Assembly: GCA_965371245.1 (NCBI GenBank)
Contig: CBDUXT010000011.1
Coordinates: 23,720-87,719, forward strand
DNA length: 64,000 bases
Reading direction: 5' to 3'
Origin: CBDUXT01 sp965371245
Lineage (GTDB): Bacteria; Planctomycetota; Phycisphaerae; UBA1845
Shown here: positions 36,981-45,793 of the stretch, piece after piece
How the letters are laid out: each line of letters opens with the position of its first letter
Position numbering within the stretch: the stretch's first letter is position 1
Translations under genes and position numbers: made by a program
Notes under the pieces: generated by a model
What the model saw: only the letters and a program-made list of their open reading frames with translations
Databases searched by the model: none
What the model was told of the DNA's origin: nothing

Positions 36981-38987
36981 ATGTCGCAGGATCAACTACG
37001 AGAAGTCGAAGCCAAGACGCGTCGGGCCAGTTGGCTCCTGATCTTCAGCATGATGGGGGGCATGCTGGTCGTCGCGGCCTGCGTGGTGGCCATTCCGTCC
37101 GTATCGCGGACGCTGTTCCAATATCAAGGCTCCGTGGGTGCTGACGGCCGGGTCTCCAACTTCTATTCGGACATCATCGCGCTTCTCGGGGCGCTCATGC
37201 TCGGAGCGCCGCTGGTCTGGCGGGCCATGTGGTGCCTCTGGACGGGCGAGACGCACATGGAGGGGCTCGTTGCCCTGGCCGTGGTCGCCGCCATCGCCCT
37301 GGGGGACTATCGCGAGGCCGGGATCGTCGCCTTCTTCATGGTCATATCAAATCTGATCGAGACGCGGACCGCCCTCGGCGCACGCGCCTCGATCGAGTCG
37401 CTCATGCACCTGACGCCCGAAAAAGCGCACCGGGTTCTTGAAGACGGATCGGAAGAGCTGGTCGAGGCCAAGTTCCTCAAGCCGGGCGAGGTCGTCCGTG
37501 TCCGGCCCGGCGACAACATCCCGGCCGACGGAGAAGTGGTCGCGGGCGAGTCGACGGTGAACCAGGCCAACATCACCGGTGAGTCGCTGCCCGTGGATAA
37601 AACCAAGGGCGGTGAGGTCTTCAGCGGCACCAGTAACCTCACCGGTCTACTCGACATCCGCGTCACCCAGGCCGGCGAGGACACGACCTTGGGGCGGGTC
37701 CAGCAGTTGATCCTCGATGCCGAGCGCTCCCGCACGCCGCTGATGCGGCTGATCGATCGTTACGCCGGTTGGTACGCCCCGACCGTGTGTATGTTGGCGT
37801 TTATGGTCTGGTTTTTCTCCGAGGACAAAGACGTCGGCATTCACAAGGCGATCACGATGCTGATCATCGCCTGCCCGGCCGCCCTTGTCCTGGCCACGCC
37901 CACGGCGATGGTCGCCGCGCTGAGCTGTGCGGCCCGCCTGGGTATCCTCATCAAGAACGTGGTACAGCTCGAGTTCGCACGAACGCTGACGGCCGTGGTG
38001 TTCGACAAGACCGGAACCCTCACCACCGGCGAGCTTTCCGTCACGCAAATGAAGCCCGCACCCGGGATCGACGGCGCCGAGCTACTGTTTGCGGCCGCCT
38101 CGACGGAGCAGATGAGCAAGCACCCGGCCGCCATGGCGATGGTTTCGGTGGCGAAGCGCGCGAAGATCGACCTGGCAGCACCGACGGAGTTCAAGGAGGT
38201 GGCCGGTCGAGGCGTCATGGGCAAGGTGGGCGGCGAAGCGGTGATGGTGGGGCGCAGCACCTGGCTTACGGAGCAGGGCGCGGACATGAGCCTCACCCAA
38301 GACCCCGAGTACGCCGAGCCGGAAGGCGTCAGCATGCTGTACGTGGCTCGTGGCGGAAAGTGTCTCGGCTGGATCGGGTTGGAGGACCGCACGCGTGAGG
38401 AGGCCAGGGCGGCCATCGACGAACTGCGCGAGTTGAACCTCCGCAACATCTCTATGGTCACGGGGGACAAATGGTCGGTCGCCCGCCGGGTCGGCATGGA
38501 AATGGGCTGTACGGAAGTTCACGCGGAGGTGCTTCCCGAGGAGAAGCTCAAGATCGTGGACAACCTGCGGGCGCGGGGGCATCGCGTGGCTGTCGTGGGG
38601 GACGGGGTGAACGACGCCCCGATGCTCGCGGCGAGTGACCTGGGGATTGCCATGGGTGCGGCGGGCAGCGACGTGGCCATCAACTCGGCGTCCATCGCCC
38701 TGATGAACAACGACTTGCGGCGTCTTCCGTTTCTGATCAAGCTGTCGCGGGCGACGACGCGCATCGTCTGGCAGAACATTCTCTTCGGCGTCGTGTTCAT
38801 TGTCACGTTGATGACACTGGCGATCTGGGGTCCGCTGACCTCCACGGCCGCGGCCATTGCACACACCTTCGCGACGGCGGTGGTCATCTTCAACAGCGCC
38901 CGGCTCTTCCGCTTCGGCGAAGAGCGATCCACCGAGGTGGCGGCCTACATCACGCCCACCGTTCAGAAGGTCGCTGCGCCTGCTTGA
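36981..38987 (+). CDS. P1B-type heavy-metal ATPase with CPA metal motif
   Basis: A 668-residue cation pump. Actuator motif ITGESLPV, phosphorylation site DKTGTLTTGE near residue 342, HP motif SKHPAAMAM and hinge GDGVNDAP are all present, so it should be a working P-type ATPase. No N-terminal metal-binding (CxxC) domain. The transmembrane metal-site motif, normally CPC, is ACPAALVLATP with Cys298 and Ala at the second position. Metal specificity therefore cannot be assigned with confidence; zinc, cadmium or copper are family possibilities. ATG at 36981 has AGGGAA upstream; a TATAGT -10-like box lies near 36841. Overlaps the next gene's probable start. Confidence 0.9.
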   Translation: MSQDQLREVEAKTRRASWLLIFSMMGGMLVVAACVVAIPSVSRTLFQYQGSVGADGRVSNFYSDIIALLGALMLGAPLVWRAMWCLWTGETHMEGLVALAVVAAIALGDYREAGIVAFFMVISNLIETRTALGARASIESLMHLTPEKAHRVLEDGSEELVEAKFLKPGEVVRVRPGDNIPADGEVVAGESTVNQANITGESLPVDKTKGGEVFSGTSNLTGLLDIRVTQAGEDTTLGRVQQLILDAERSRTPLMRLIDRYAGWYAPTVCMLAFMVWFFSEDKDVGIHKAITMLIIACPAALVLATPTAMVAALSCAARLGILIKNVVQLEFARTLTAVVFDKTGTLTTGELSVTQMKPAPGIDGAELLFAAASTEQMSKHPAAMAMVSVAKRAKIDLAAPTEFKEVAGRGVMGKVGGEAVMVGRSTWLTEQGADMSLTQDPEYAEPEGVSMLYVARGGKCLGWIGLEDRTREEARAAIDELRELNLRNISMVTGDKWSVARRVGMEMGCTEVHAEVLPEEKLKIVDNLRARGHRVAVVGDGVNDAPMLAASDLGIAMGAAGSDVAINSASIALMNNDLRRLPFLIKLSRATTRIVWQNILFGVVFIVTLMTLAIWGPLTSTAAAIAHTFATAVVIFNSARLFRFGEERSTEVAAYITPTVQKVAAPA

Positions 38988-39778
38988 ACACACCCGTCCG
39001 GAACGTAGCGTCCGTTCTCCCTTTCCCGTGCCTTGCGCGGCTGAAACTCGACACACGATGCCTTGCGGTCCGAGAAGCGGTAGCCGTGCGACCCGGCGCG
39101 CGCGATGGGTCCGGAAAGGCGCCGTTGGGCGACCGACACGGTGTGCAGTCGGGCCTCGCGGTATCCGAAAACCTATCAGTGATCGTTCCCGTGACAGAGC
39201 GCCTCAGCCGGCGAGCGGCTTCCTGCGTGGCGCCGTTCTCGAATCTGCACCTCGACCTGGCCAACGAGACGCTCTATAAGCGGTTTCGACGGATCGAACC
39301 GGGCCTGCTGAGTTGCGCCGACGACCAGCGCGCGGGGGCGACCCCGCGTCTTGACTATCCGGCCCTGCACCATCGGCAGGAGCCCGCCGGTGTTCTATCG
39401 CTGGTGATCCAGGGCAACGTGAAGCGACGTGATCCGGCCGACCTGTTTGCACGAATCGACATCGTGGTCGTCGAACCGCGATTTCGCGGGCTTGGTTTCG
39501 GCAAGCTTCTCGTGCTCGCGGCGCTCGCGCATGTGCTCGATGCCTACGAGGGACGTTTGTACTCGATCAGCTCGCTCGCGGCGCACCCGGCGATGGAACG
39601 GATCCTCGAGCAGGTCGGCTTCGCCGGCACGCCCAGAGCGAATCGAGACTTCGTACACGAAGAGCTGAAACTCGAAACGGTGAACCACGACGTACTCATG
39701 GGCGATCTGACCGCGGCCGCGTCCGCCGCCGCCCATCAGGCGAGCTTCCGCGCGCGACAGCAGTTCAACTCGTCTTGA
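38984..39778 (+). CDS. GNAT-family N-acetyltransferase
   Basis: Up to 264 residues. The acetyl-CoA-binding motif A is RIDIVVVEPRFRGLGFGKLLV near residues 158-178 (RFRGLGFGK is the Q/RxxGxG/A loop). The C-terminal half has SSLAAHPAMERILEQVGF, typical of the last GNAT helices. The start is unclear: TTG at 38984 overlaps the stop of the ATPase gene, and there is no in-frame ATG; the first ~65 residues have no family support, so the real start may be a later GTG. Substrate unknown. Confidence 0.7.
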   Translation: MNTPVRNVASVLPFPCLARLKLDTRCLAVREAVAVRPGARDGSGKAPLGDRHGVQSGLAVSENLSVIVPVTERLSRRAASCVAPFSNLHLDLANETLYKRFRRIEPGLLSCADDQRAGATPRLDYPALHHRQEPAGVLSLVIQGNVKRRDPADLFARIDIVVVEPRFRGLGFGKLLVLAALAHVLDAYEGRLYSISSLAAHPAMERILEQVGFAGTPRANRDFVHEELKLETVNHDVLMGDLTAAASAAAHQASFRARQQFNSS

Positions 39779-39805
39779 CCATGAGTGGTGGACAGCTTCC
39801 AGAGA

Positions 39806-40510
39806 TCAGGTGCCGCGCGCTGCATAGCGGATCGGGTCCACAAGGTCCGCCTGTCGAAACCCCTCCCGTCTAAGAAGGCAACTCTCGCACCGACCGCAAG
39901 CCGCCCCATCGGGCGTGGGGTCGTAGCAGCTATGTGTGAGGCCGAAATCGACGCCGAGGCGCGCTCCCTCCTTGATGATCTCCGCCTTGGAGAGTTCGAT
40001 TAGCGGAGCATGGATCCGAACCGGGGCACCTTCGACGGCGGCCTTGGTCGCCAGGTTGGCCAGCCGCTGGAAAGACGCGATGAACTCCGGGCGGCAATCC
40101 GGATAGCCGGAATAGTCGATCGCGTTGACTCCGATGAAAAGGTCCGTCGAGCCCACGGTCTCGGCGTAGGCGAGGGCAAAGGCCAGGAAGATCGTGTTGC
40201 GGGCCGGCACGTACGTGATGGGGATGCCCTCGTGAAGGTCGCCGACGGCGTCGGCTTTGGGGACATCGATGGTGTCGGTCAGCGCCGAGCCGCCGAAGGC
40301 CCGAAGGTCGATCGTCTGAAACACGTGTCGGGCAACGGCGAGCGAGGCAGACACGCGCTGGGCCGCAGCCGTCTCGACCTCGTGCCGCTGACCATACCGG
40401 AAGGTAAGGGCGTACAGTTCGAACCCTTCTTCGTGGGCCGTGGCGGCGGTTGTGGCCGAATCGAGACCTCCGGATAGCAACACGACGGCCTTGGGTCGCT
40501 GATCGGTCAA
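39806..40510 (-). CDS. queC: 7-cyano-7-deazaguanine synthase QueC
   Basis: Converts 7-carboxy-7-deazaguanine, ammonia and ATP to preQ0 in queuosine biosynthesis. 234 residues: PP-loop VVLLSGGLDSATTAA at the N-terminus, YVPARNTIFLAFALAYAE, NAIDYSGYPDCRPEFI, and the zinc-binding Cys cluster SCYDPTPDGAACGRCESCLL. The TTG start at 40510 puts the PP-loop at residue ~9, as in homologues; the frame continues upstream without family similarity. queE lies 11 kb away in the same window rather than adjacent. Confidence 0.92.
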   Translation of the reverse strand: MTDQRPKAVVLLSGGLDSATTAATAHEEGFELYALTFRYGQRHEVETAAAQRVSASLAVARHVFQTIDLRAFGGSALTDTIDVPKADAVGDLHEGIPITYVPARNTIFLAFALAYAETVGSTDLFIGVNAIDYSGYPDCRPEFIASFQRLANLATKAAVEGAPVRIHAPLIELSKAEIIKEGARLGVDFGLTHSCYDPTPDGAACGRCESCLLRREGFRQADLVDPIRYAARGT

Positions 40511-40784
40511 CGGTCGAATCCCCGAGGAGACCTTGTGCCGCCACCGGCTCGGGCGGAGGCACTGTGTGAAGCCCCAATGCGGGCGCGCGCGCGATCCGGG
40601 CGACAATTGCCATTTCGCTCGCGCCGGGTTGAACGCCGCGGGCTCCTTGGAGTATTCTACACGGCGCGGGTCAAACGGTAACGGGCGAGATGAGGGATGT
40701 CCAAACGAACGTGATCCCTGTCGTGCCTCGAGGCCGGCCGCACGGATCACGGAGATCGACTGGCCGGCGTTGAGACACAGCAGA

Positions 40785-41753
40785 TTGGAAAGCGTTTCGG
40801 ACATTTCAACCGCCAGGTCGCCGGCGACGGCTCGCGCCGTGCTCGCCTTGCTTAGACCGAAGCAGTGGGTCAAGAACGTCGTGGTGTTCGCGGGACCGGC
40901 GGCCGCGTTGAAGTTCACCGAGCCGGCCGCATGTATCGACGCGCTCACCGCGTTCGCCGCCTTTTGCCTGACCGCCAGTGCCACCTACGCCATCAACGAC
41001 GTCCTGGATCGCGAAGCCGACGCGCGGCACCCGACCAAGCGCGATCGTCCCGTCGCCTCCGGTGCCATCCGACCGGTAACGGCCTTGGGCATGGCGTTGG
41101 TGCTGATCGGTGCGGCGGTTACGCTGGTCGCGCTCCGATTGAATCCTGCGGTTCTGATCGTGTTGGGGCTCTATTTTTCGCTCACGCTGAGCTACTCCCT
41201 GGCCTTGAAGGAACGCGTTCTACTGGACGTCATCATCATCGCGACCGGCTTCGTTCTGCGCGCATGGGTGGGGTCGCTAGCCGTTGGCGTGGCTACGTCT
41301 GAGTGGCTTGTGGCGTGCGTCTTCACGCTGTGCCTGTTCATGGGCTTTTGCAAGAGACGGTGCGAGTTGACTCTGCTCGGAAGCGCGGAGGAAGCCGGGA
41401 ATCACCGAACCACGCTTCTTCGGTACACGCCGGACCTGCTGAACCACCTCATCACGCTGTCCGCCGGTGTGGCCGTCATCACCTTCTTGTTGTACACGCT
41501 CGAAGCGGGCGCGCCCGCGCCTCCGTTTCACAAGGAGCACCTGTTCTTCACGCTCCCGCTCGTGGTCTACGGCATTTTTCGCTTCGCGATGCTCGCCGAG
41601 GTTGGGCGCTATGGGGGACCGACCGAGATACTTCTAAAGGATCGGGGCATGCTCGCGGTCGTTTTCATCTGGACGGTGATCGCCCTCTTGATCGCTTACG
41701 AGGCCAAGCTGCTGGGACCGGGCGGATTCGAATCGTTGTTCGGCGTGGCCTGA
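40785..41753 (+). CDS. UbiA-family prenyltransferase (DPPR synthase-like)
   Basis: About 322 residues with around nine membrane helices. The first Asp-rich motif NDVLDREADARHPTKRDRPV and the N-terminal RPKQWVKNVVVFAG are typical of the UbiA subgroup that includes decaprenyl-phosphate phosphoribosyltransferase, which moves phosphoribose to a polyprenyl phosphate. Start uncertain: TTG at 40785 or GTG at 40839; both precede the family motif and neither has a good ribosome binding site. The next gene (DUF362) follows 59 bases later. Confidence 0.83.
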   Translation: MESVSDISTARSPATARAVLALLRPKQWVKNVVVFAGPAAALKFTEPAACIDALTAFAAFCLTASATYAINDVLDREADARHPTKRDRPVASGAIRPVTALGMALVLIGAAVTLVALRLNPAVLIVLGLYFSLTLSYSLALKERVLLDVIIIATGFVLRAWVGSLAVGVATSEWLVACVFTLCLFMGFCKRRCELTLLGSAEEAGNHRTTLLRYTPDLLNHLITLSAGVAVITFLLYTLEAGAPAPPFHKEHLFFTLPLVVYGIFRFAMLAEVGRYGGPTEILLKDRGMLAVVFIWTVIALLIAYEAKLLGPGGFESLFGVA

Positions 41754-41812
41754 CGGCTCGCTGGACCGCCTGTGCGTTTCAGGCGACACATACGCATACA
41801 CGCGGAAAAACC

Positions 41813-43093
41813 ATGCATCGTGCCAAAGTCGCTGTTGTTCGTACGTCTCCGGAAACGGTCCTGGCCGACTATTACCGGTTGATGAACCTTGCCGGGTATC
41901 AGGCCGTCTTGCCGAAGGATGCCGAGACCGGCCTGAAGGTAAACATCTCCTGGCACTTCTTCTATCCCGCGAGTTCCACGACACCCTGGCAACTCGAGGG
42001 GGTGATCCGCGCCATGAAGCGCGACGGCTACGAGCCCGCGCGGATTCATGCCTGCCACAACCGAACGGTGGTCATCGACTCACGACTGGGCGAGCGCGAA
42101 AACAAGCAGCTCCCCGTGGTCGAGGCCCATGGTCTGCAAAACGTTCACCTGTATGAACCCGACGTGGAGTGGATTCGCATCGAGGATGCGGTTGGCGACC
42201 TGGTCGATCGCTTCCTCTGCCTTCGGGAGGTCTACCCCAAGGGCTTCAGCATCCCCCGCCGTTTCATCGGCGAGAACATCATCCATCTGCCCACGGTCAA
42301 GACACACGTGTTCACCACCATGACCGGCGCCATGAAAAACGCCTTCGGCGGATTGCTCAACGAGCATCGACACTGGACCCACCCGGTCATCCACGAGACG
42401 CTCGTCGATCTGCTGATGATTCAACAGAAAATCCATCGCGGGGTGTTCGCGGTCATGGACGGGACGTTCGCCGGGGACGGGCCGGGGCCGCGTTGCATGA
42501 TTCCCTACGTCAAGAACGTCTTGCTCGCCTCGTCCGACCAGGTTGCCATTGACGCGACGGCCGCGAAGCTGATGGGGTTCGATCCGCTTTCCGACGTCAA
42601 GTTCATCCGCCTGGCGCACGAGCACGGGCTGGGGTGCGGCGATCCCAAAGAGATCGAGCTTGTCGGCGATGAGGCTGCTGCGTCCGAGAACTGGCACTTC
42701 GTGGGTCCATTTCAGAACATGACCTTCGCCGCCCGCATGCAGCACCGGATCTATTGGGGGCGTCTCAAGACCTTCCTCGAATGGTCGCTCAAGACCTGGC
42801 TCGCGCCCTGGGCCTACATCGCCAGCGTCCTCTACCACGACACCTTCTGGTATCCGCTGTTCGGTCGTTCAAGGGTGCAAGCGGCCCTGCGGAGCCCGTG
42901 GGGGCGGCTGTTCCACAACTGGGAGAAGGTCGAGCCCGGTGCCGACGGCTATCCGGATGTGGGACAGGTGCATGGGCGTCTTGTTCGCGGATTGGCGCGC
43001 ACGGTGAGGATGTCGCTCTCCATCCTGTGGACCTGTATCCGCGAGGCACCCGAGTTCGCCCTTCGAAGCCGGCGCCGTACGCCCGCGGACTAG
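41813..43093 (+). CDS. DUF362 domain-containing protein
   Basis: A 426-residue protein with ATG start. DUF362 features: LKVNISWHFFYPASSTTPW near residue 43, IHLPTVKTHVFTTMTGAMKNAFGGLL near 160-185, VMDGTFAGDGPGPR near 220, and ASSDQVAIDATAAKLMGFDPLSDVKF. The usual C-terminal ferredoxin domain is absent; instead there is a ~100-residue tail with a hydrophobic segment (WLAPWAYIASVLYHDTFWYP). DUF362 proteins have no settled biochemical role. Probably co-transcribed with the UbiA-family gene. Confidence 0.83.
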   Translation: MHRAKVAVVRTSPETVLADYYRLMNLAGYQAVLPKDAETGLKVNISWHFFYPASSTTPWQLEGVIRAMKRDGYEPARIHACHNRTVVIDSRLGERENKQLPVVEAHGLQNVHLYEPDVEWIRIEDAVGDLVDRFLCLREVYPKGFSIPRRFIGENIIHLPTVKTHVFTTMTGAMKNAFGGLLNEHRHWTHPVIHETLVDLLMIQQKIHRGVFAVMDGTFAGDGPGPRCMIPYVKNVLLASSDQVAIDATAAKLMGFDPLSDVKFIRLAHEHGLGCGDPKEIELVGDEAAASENWHFVGPFQNMTFAARMQHRIYWGRLKTFLEWSLKTWLAPWAYIASVLYHDTFWYPLFGRSRVQAALRSPWGRLFHNWEKVEPGADGYPDVGQVHGRLVRGLARTVRMSLSILWTCIREAPEFALRSRRRTPAD

Positions 43094-43254
43094 CCAAGCG
43101 CGACGGAGCACCAGTCGGTGAAATGACGCACGGACGGACAGCGATACCGGTCCCGAAGGGTAATTTCCACCCTCTGGGTCGCAATAACACGGCCTCGGCC
43201 GCGAATACTCAGCGAAGGCAATCAGCCACCAAGAGCCCAGGGCGAGGTAGAAAC

Positions 43255-43824
43255 ATGATTCAAGTGACCATTTTCGGCGGCCACGAGGGCGAGTTTCGCT
43301 CCGACAAGTGGTTCTACCTGACCGTCTTCGGATCCCTCGAACTGGTTCGCCCGACGCTGGCCCGGCAGATCCTCGCCGACCGGCAGCTTTCGCGCGATCA
43401 GGCCGCCTTCAGGGAACAGCCGATCATGTCCAAGATGATGAAGGATCACGAGAAGCCTCGCGGGGCGGCCAAGCCGTTCTTCCTGACGATGTTCGGCAGC
43501 GTCGAGATCAAGTGCCCCACGGTGGCGGCCGAGTTCGTCGATTGCAAGGAAATGCTAAGGGCCGGGCTCTTGACCATGGAGGACTGGGAGCGGGCGATGG
43601 CCGACCTCGGGCGGGCGCAGCCCAGCGTGGCCTCGTTCACCGTGTTCGGCGGCTTCGGCGAGTGCGAGCTTCCCTCAGAGGACGAAGAGGTCGATAGCCT
43701 GGCCGTCCAACGACATCTCGGCATCATCCCGGAAAGCGCTGGGAAGGTTCTCGAATTCGGCATCGGACATCGGGGCTCCGAACGCCAGGCCACCGTGCGC
43801 CGGGCGCTCCTGGCCACGGCGTAA
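43255..43824 (+). CDS. Hypothetical protein with three FG beta repeats
   Basis: A 189-residue protein with ATG start and AGGTAG upstream. It has an internal repeat: FYLTVFGSLELVRPT (~22-36), FFLTMFGSVEIKCPT (~77-91) and SFTVFGGFGECELPS (~128-142), each followed by a helical segment. The T-(V/M)-FG-x-(L/V)-E pattern recalls the C-terminal beta-helix of LiaF/DUF1707-type envelope proteins. No signal peptide or membrane helix. Function unknown. Confidence 0.7.
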   Translation: MIQVTIFGGHEGEFRSDKWFYLTVFGSLELVRPTLARQILADRQLSRDQAAFREQPIMSKMMKDHEKPRGAAKPFFLTMFGSVEIKCPTVAAEFVDCKEMLRAGLLTMEDWERAMADLGRAQPSVASFTVFGGFGECELPSEDEEVDSLAVQRHLGIIPESAGKVLEFGIGHRGSERQATVRRALLATA

Positions 43825-44211
43825 GAGGCTCCGCGACACCGCATACCTCTTCTTTGGGGCCTGTCGTACGGGCGACCCTGAATCTGCGCGTCTGGCGCTG
43901 TGTGTTGCCCACCTCTTTAGAAGTGCGGGACTCCAATGGTCGGCGGATTCGCGACCCCCACGGCTAAAGCCACGGACCACCCAGCCCAGAAGTCCCTTGA
44001 TGAAGGCCGGACCTCTGGTGTGGCACCGGCTTCCAGTCGGTACAAACGGGCTGCTAGACCGCAGCCCCAAGCCGAGAACCTATCCACCATCGAATTCAAC
44101 CGGGCTCGCTCGGACACCACACTTGTGCGATAGTATTCATGCCCGGTCCGCACGGGCTGCCGCATGCGTTCCGGAAGCGAACGCAAGGCGGATCGATCTG
44201 GAGATACAGCA
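43825..44211. other. Intergenic region with 80-base composite repeat
   Basis: No supported gene; holds the composite element at 43905-43984. Confidence 0.5.
43905..43984 (+). repeat. Composite palindromic element, copy 1
   Basis: About 80 bases built of CCCACCTCTTTAGAAGTG, an inner GACTCCAATGGT...GGATTCGCG, then CCCCCACGGCTAAAGCCACG and GGACCACCC. The reverse complement recurs at 50904-50986 with high identity along its whole length. Confidence 0.7.
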
Positions 44212-44862
44212 ATGGGGTTCGTAAGAATCCGGAGCATCCTTCCGGCCGTTGTCACGCTCCTTTCCGCCACGACACCGTCTGCGATGGCACAGACCGAACC
44301 CTGGGTAACCTTCGAGGACGGGCTGACCGGCGATACGTGTGCAGTGGTCAACACCGAGAACACCCAGCTAGTCGTCATCGCCGCGACGCGCCAGCTTTCG
44401 CTCGTCGCCGGAACGGACATCACGCTCCAGGACAGCTTCGTCGATATTGACGGGTTCGTCGTCTTCGAAGGCAACCTCGTGGGGTCCGTCACGTTCGCAG
44501 TGGACGAAAACGGCACGAACGGCCTGTGGTGGACGTCGCTCACCGGCGAAGTCGTCGCCATCGACGGATTCACGCTGGATCTGACCACCTCGGGCATGCG
44601 CCCCACCGATCTGACAGGCGCGTCATGCGACGCCTGCCTACTCTGGGACGACCCGGCGGTCTGCGAGGCCAGTGGCGGCGGCGACCCGGTGTTGACAGTC
44701 AACATTTGTGGCGTGGAAACACCGATCACGATCGGGGTGGGCCTGATCAGCCTGTCGCTTATGCGCCTCGCCCGGAATGGCCGCCCGCGACGCGGTCGTC
44801 GAACGGGCGAGCCCGCATCCGTGCGGCGCGCGCACGGGGCTGACCGGAAGAACCGTTGGTGA
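44212..44862 (+). CDS. Secreted protein with sorting-signal-like C-terminus
   Basis: A 216-residue protein with a signal peptide (residues 1-27, cleavage after SAMAQ or one residue earlier). The mature domain is beta-rich with repeated hydrophobic-acidic alternation (FEDGLTGDTCAVV, FVDIDGFVVFEGNL). Four Cys lie near 140-165. The end has ITIGVGLISLSLMRLA followed by RNGRPRRGRR, a short hydrophobic helix plus basic tail, as in PEP-CTERM or rhombosortase-type sorting signals, but I cannot see a canonical PEP or GG motif before it. Function unknown. Confidence 0.68.
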   Translation: MGFVRIRSILPAVVTLLSATTPSAMAQTEPWVTFEDGLTGDTCAVVNTENTQLVVIAATRQLSLVAGTDITLQDSFVDIDGFVVFEGNLVGSVTFAVDENGTNGLWWTSLTGEVVAIDGFTLDLTTSGMRPTDLTGASCDACLLWDDPAVCEASGGGDPVLTVNICGVETPITIGVGLISLSLMRLARNGRPRRGRRTGEPASVRRAHGADRKNRW

Positions 44863-44968
44863 CCAAGTTTCAGCCACCGCTTCGGATTCCGGCTGACGGT
44901 GGGCGGCGGTCAACGAGTCGCTTGGAGCCAATCACCGCGGCGCCGCTGATCACGCTCGGTGACACCGC

Positions 44969-44997
44969 TTGACAGGCAACCCCCGACTCAGTCCAAT
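44969..44997 (+). promoter_or_regulatory. Sigma-70-type promoter of tRNA-Gln
   Basis: Perfect -35 TTGACA, 17-base spacer, -10 TCCAAT; predicted start near 45004, eight bases before the tRNA. Confidence 0.72.
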
Positions 44998-45011
44998 TTC
45001 CTCGCCTTCGA

Positions 45012-45084
45012 TGGGCCGTGGTGCAATTGGTAGCACGTCTGACTCTGGATCAGAAGGTTCCAGGTTCGAGTCCTGGCGGCCCAG
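45012..45084 (+). tRNA. tRNA-Gln (anticodon CUG)
   Basis: A 73-base cloverleaf: acceptor TGGGCCG/CGGCCCA with discriminator G, D-arm GTGC/GCAC, anticodon stem TCTGA/TCAGA with loop CTCTGGA (anticodon CTG at 45045-45047), T-arm CCAGG TTCGAGT CCTGG. CCA is not encoded. Confidence 0.97.
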
Positions 45085-45793
45085 TCGTTGTGGGGGCATC
45101 GAAAACGCCGTTTCGCCCTTGTTTTCAAGGGGGTTGCGGCGTTGTTCGTTGGTGCCACCCTTTGCCACAACTCGGCCAATCGCGGACAAGTTTACCCCCT
45201 CCGGACAAACGTTAACTGCACTGGGCGCGACCCTGTTTCGTCAAGCGTTCCGGTCGCTCTTGGAGGGTGTATAAGAAGGGCCATGACGAACCGAGCCACG
45301 CCCGTGCGGGAGCGGTTTCGTGTGCGAAACCGGACCGCTTCCTTACGGGCGCGGCTCGGAAAGAGCCTTCTTAAACACGCTCTTGGACGCTCAGCTCCGC
45401 CGTCCGTGTGGATCGGTGGCAGCTTGCCTACTTAGCCCCAGAGATCGAACAGGCTGAAGCCAGGTAGGGCAGGTCGATGACCTGCCTTTACCGTTGGGCG
45501 GGTGGCCCATTCATCGCGCAGCGATGGGTGGGCCACCATGATGTGTACCGTTCAAGATCTCCCAAACCCGTCGGATCCAGTTCTTCCGAAACGACGACAT
45601 GAATCGCGGGTGCCCCATCCTTCGTCGCAGGCGTAGGGTGGGCGACGGTCCGCCCCGACCCACCAAGACCGTCTTTCCGAGCCGCGACCGTGAGGGAGCG
45701 GACCTACGATCGACGGTCTTGCCCCGGACTACCGCTTCCTTACAGGGCGCGGCACGGTTTGGTTGAACCCGTCGGCCTACCCCGGAACCATCA
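45085..45793. other. Repeat-dense intergenic region
   Basis: About 700 bases between tRNA-Gln and the phage-like module. No gene. It carries three family D units (45333-45359, 45679-45701 inverted, 45732-45756), a family A copy (45610-45648) and a related GGCCCATTCATCG...CGATGGGTGGGCC hairpin near 45502. Confidence 0.55.
45610..45648 (+). repeat. Intergenic repeat family A, copy 3
   Basis: GTGCCCCATCCTTCGTCGCA then GTAGGGTGGGCGACGG, a slightly diverged copy. Confidence 0.55.
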
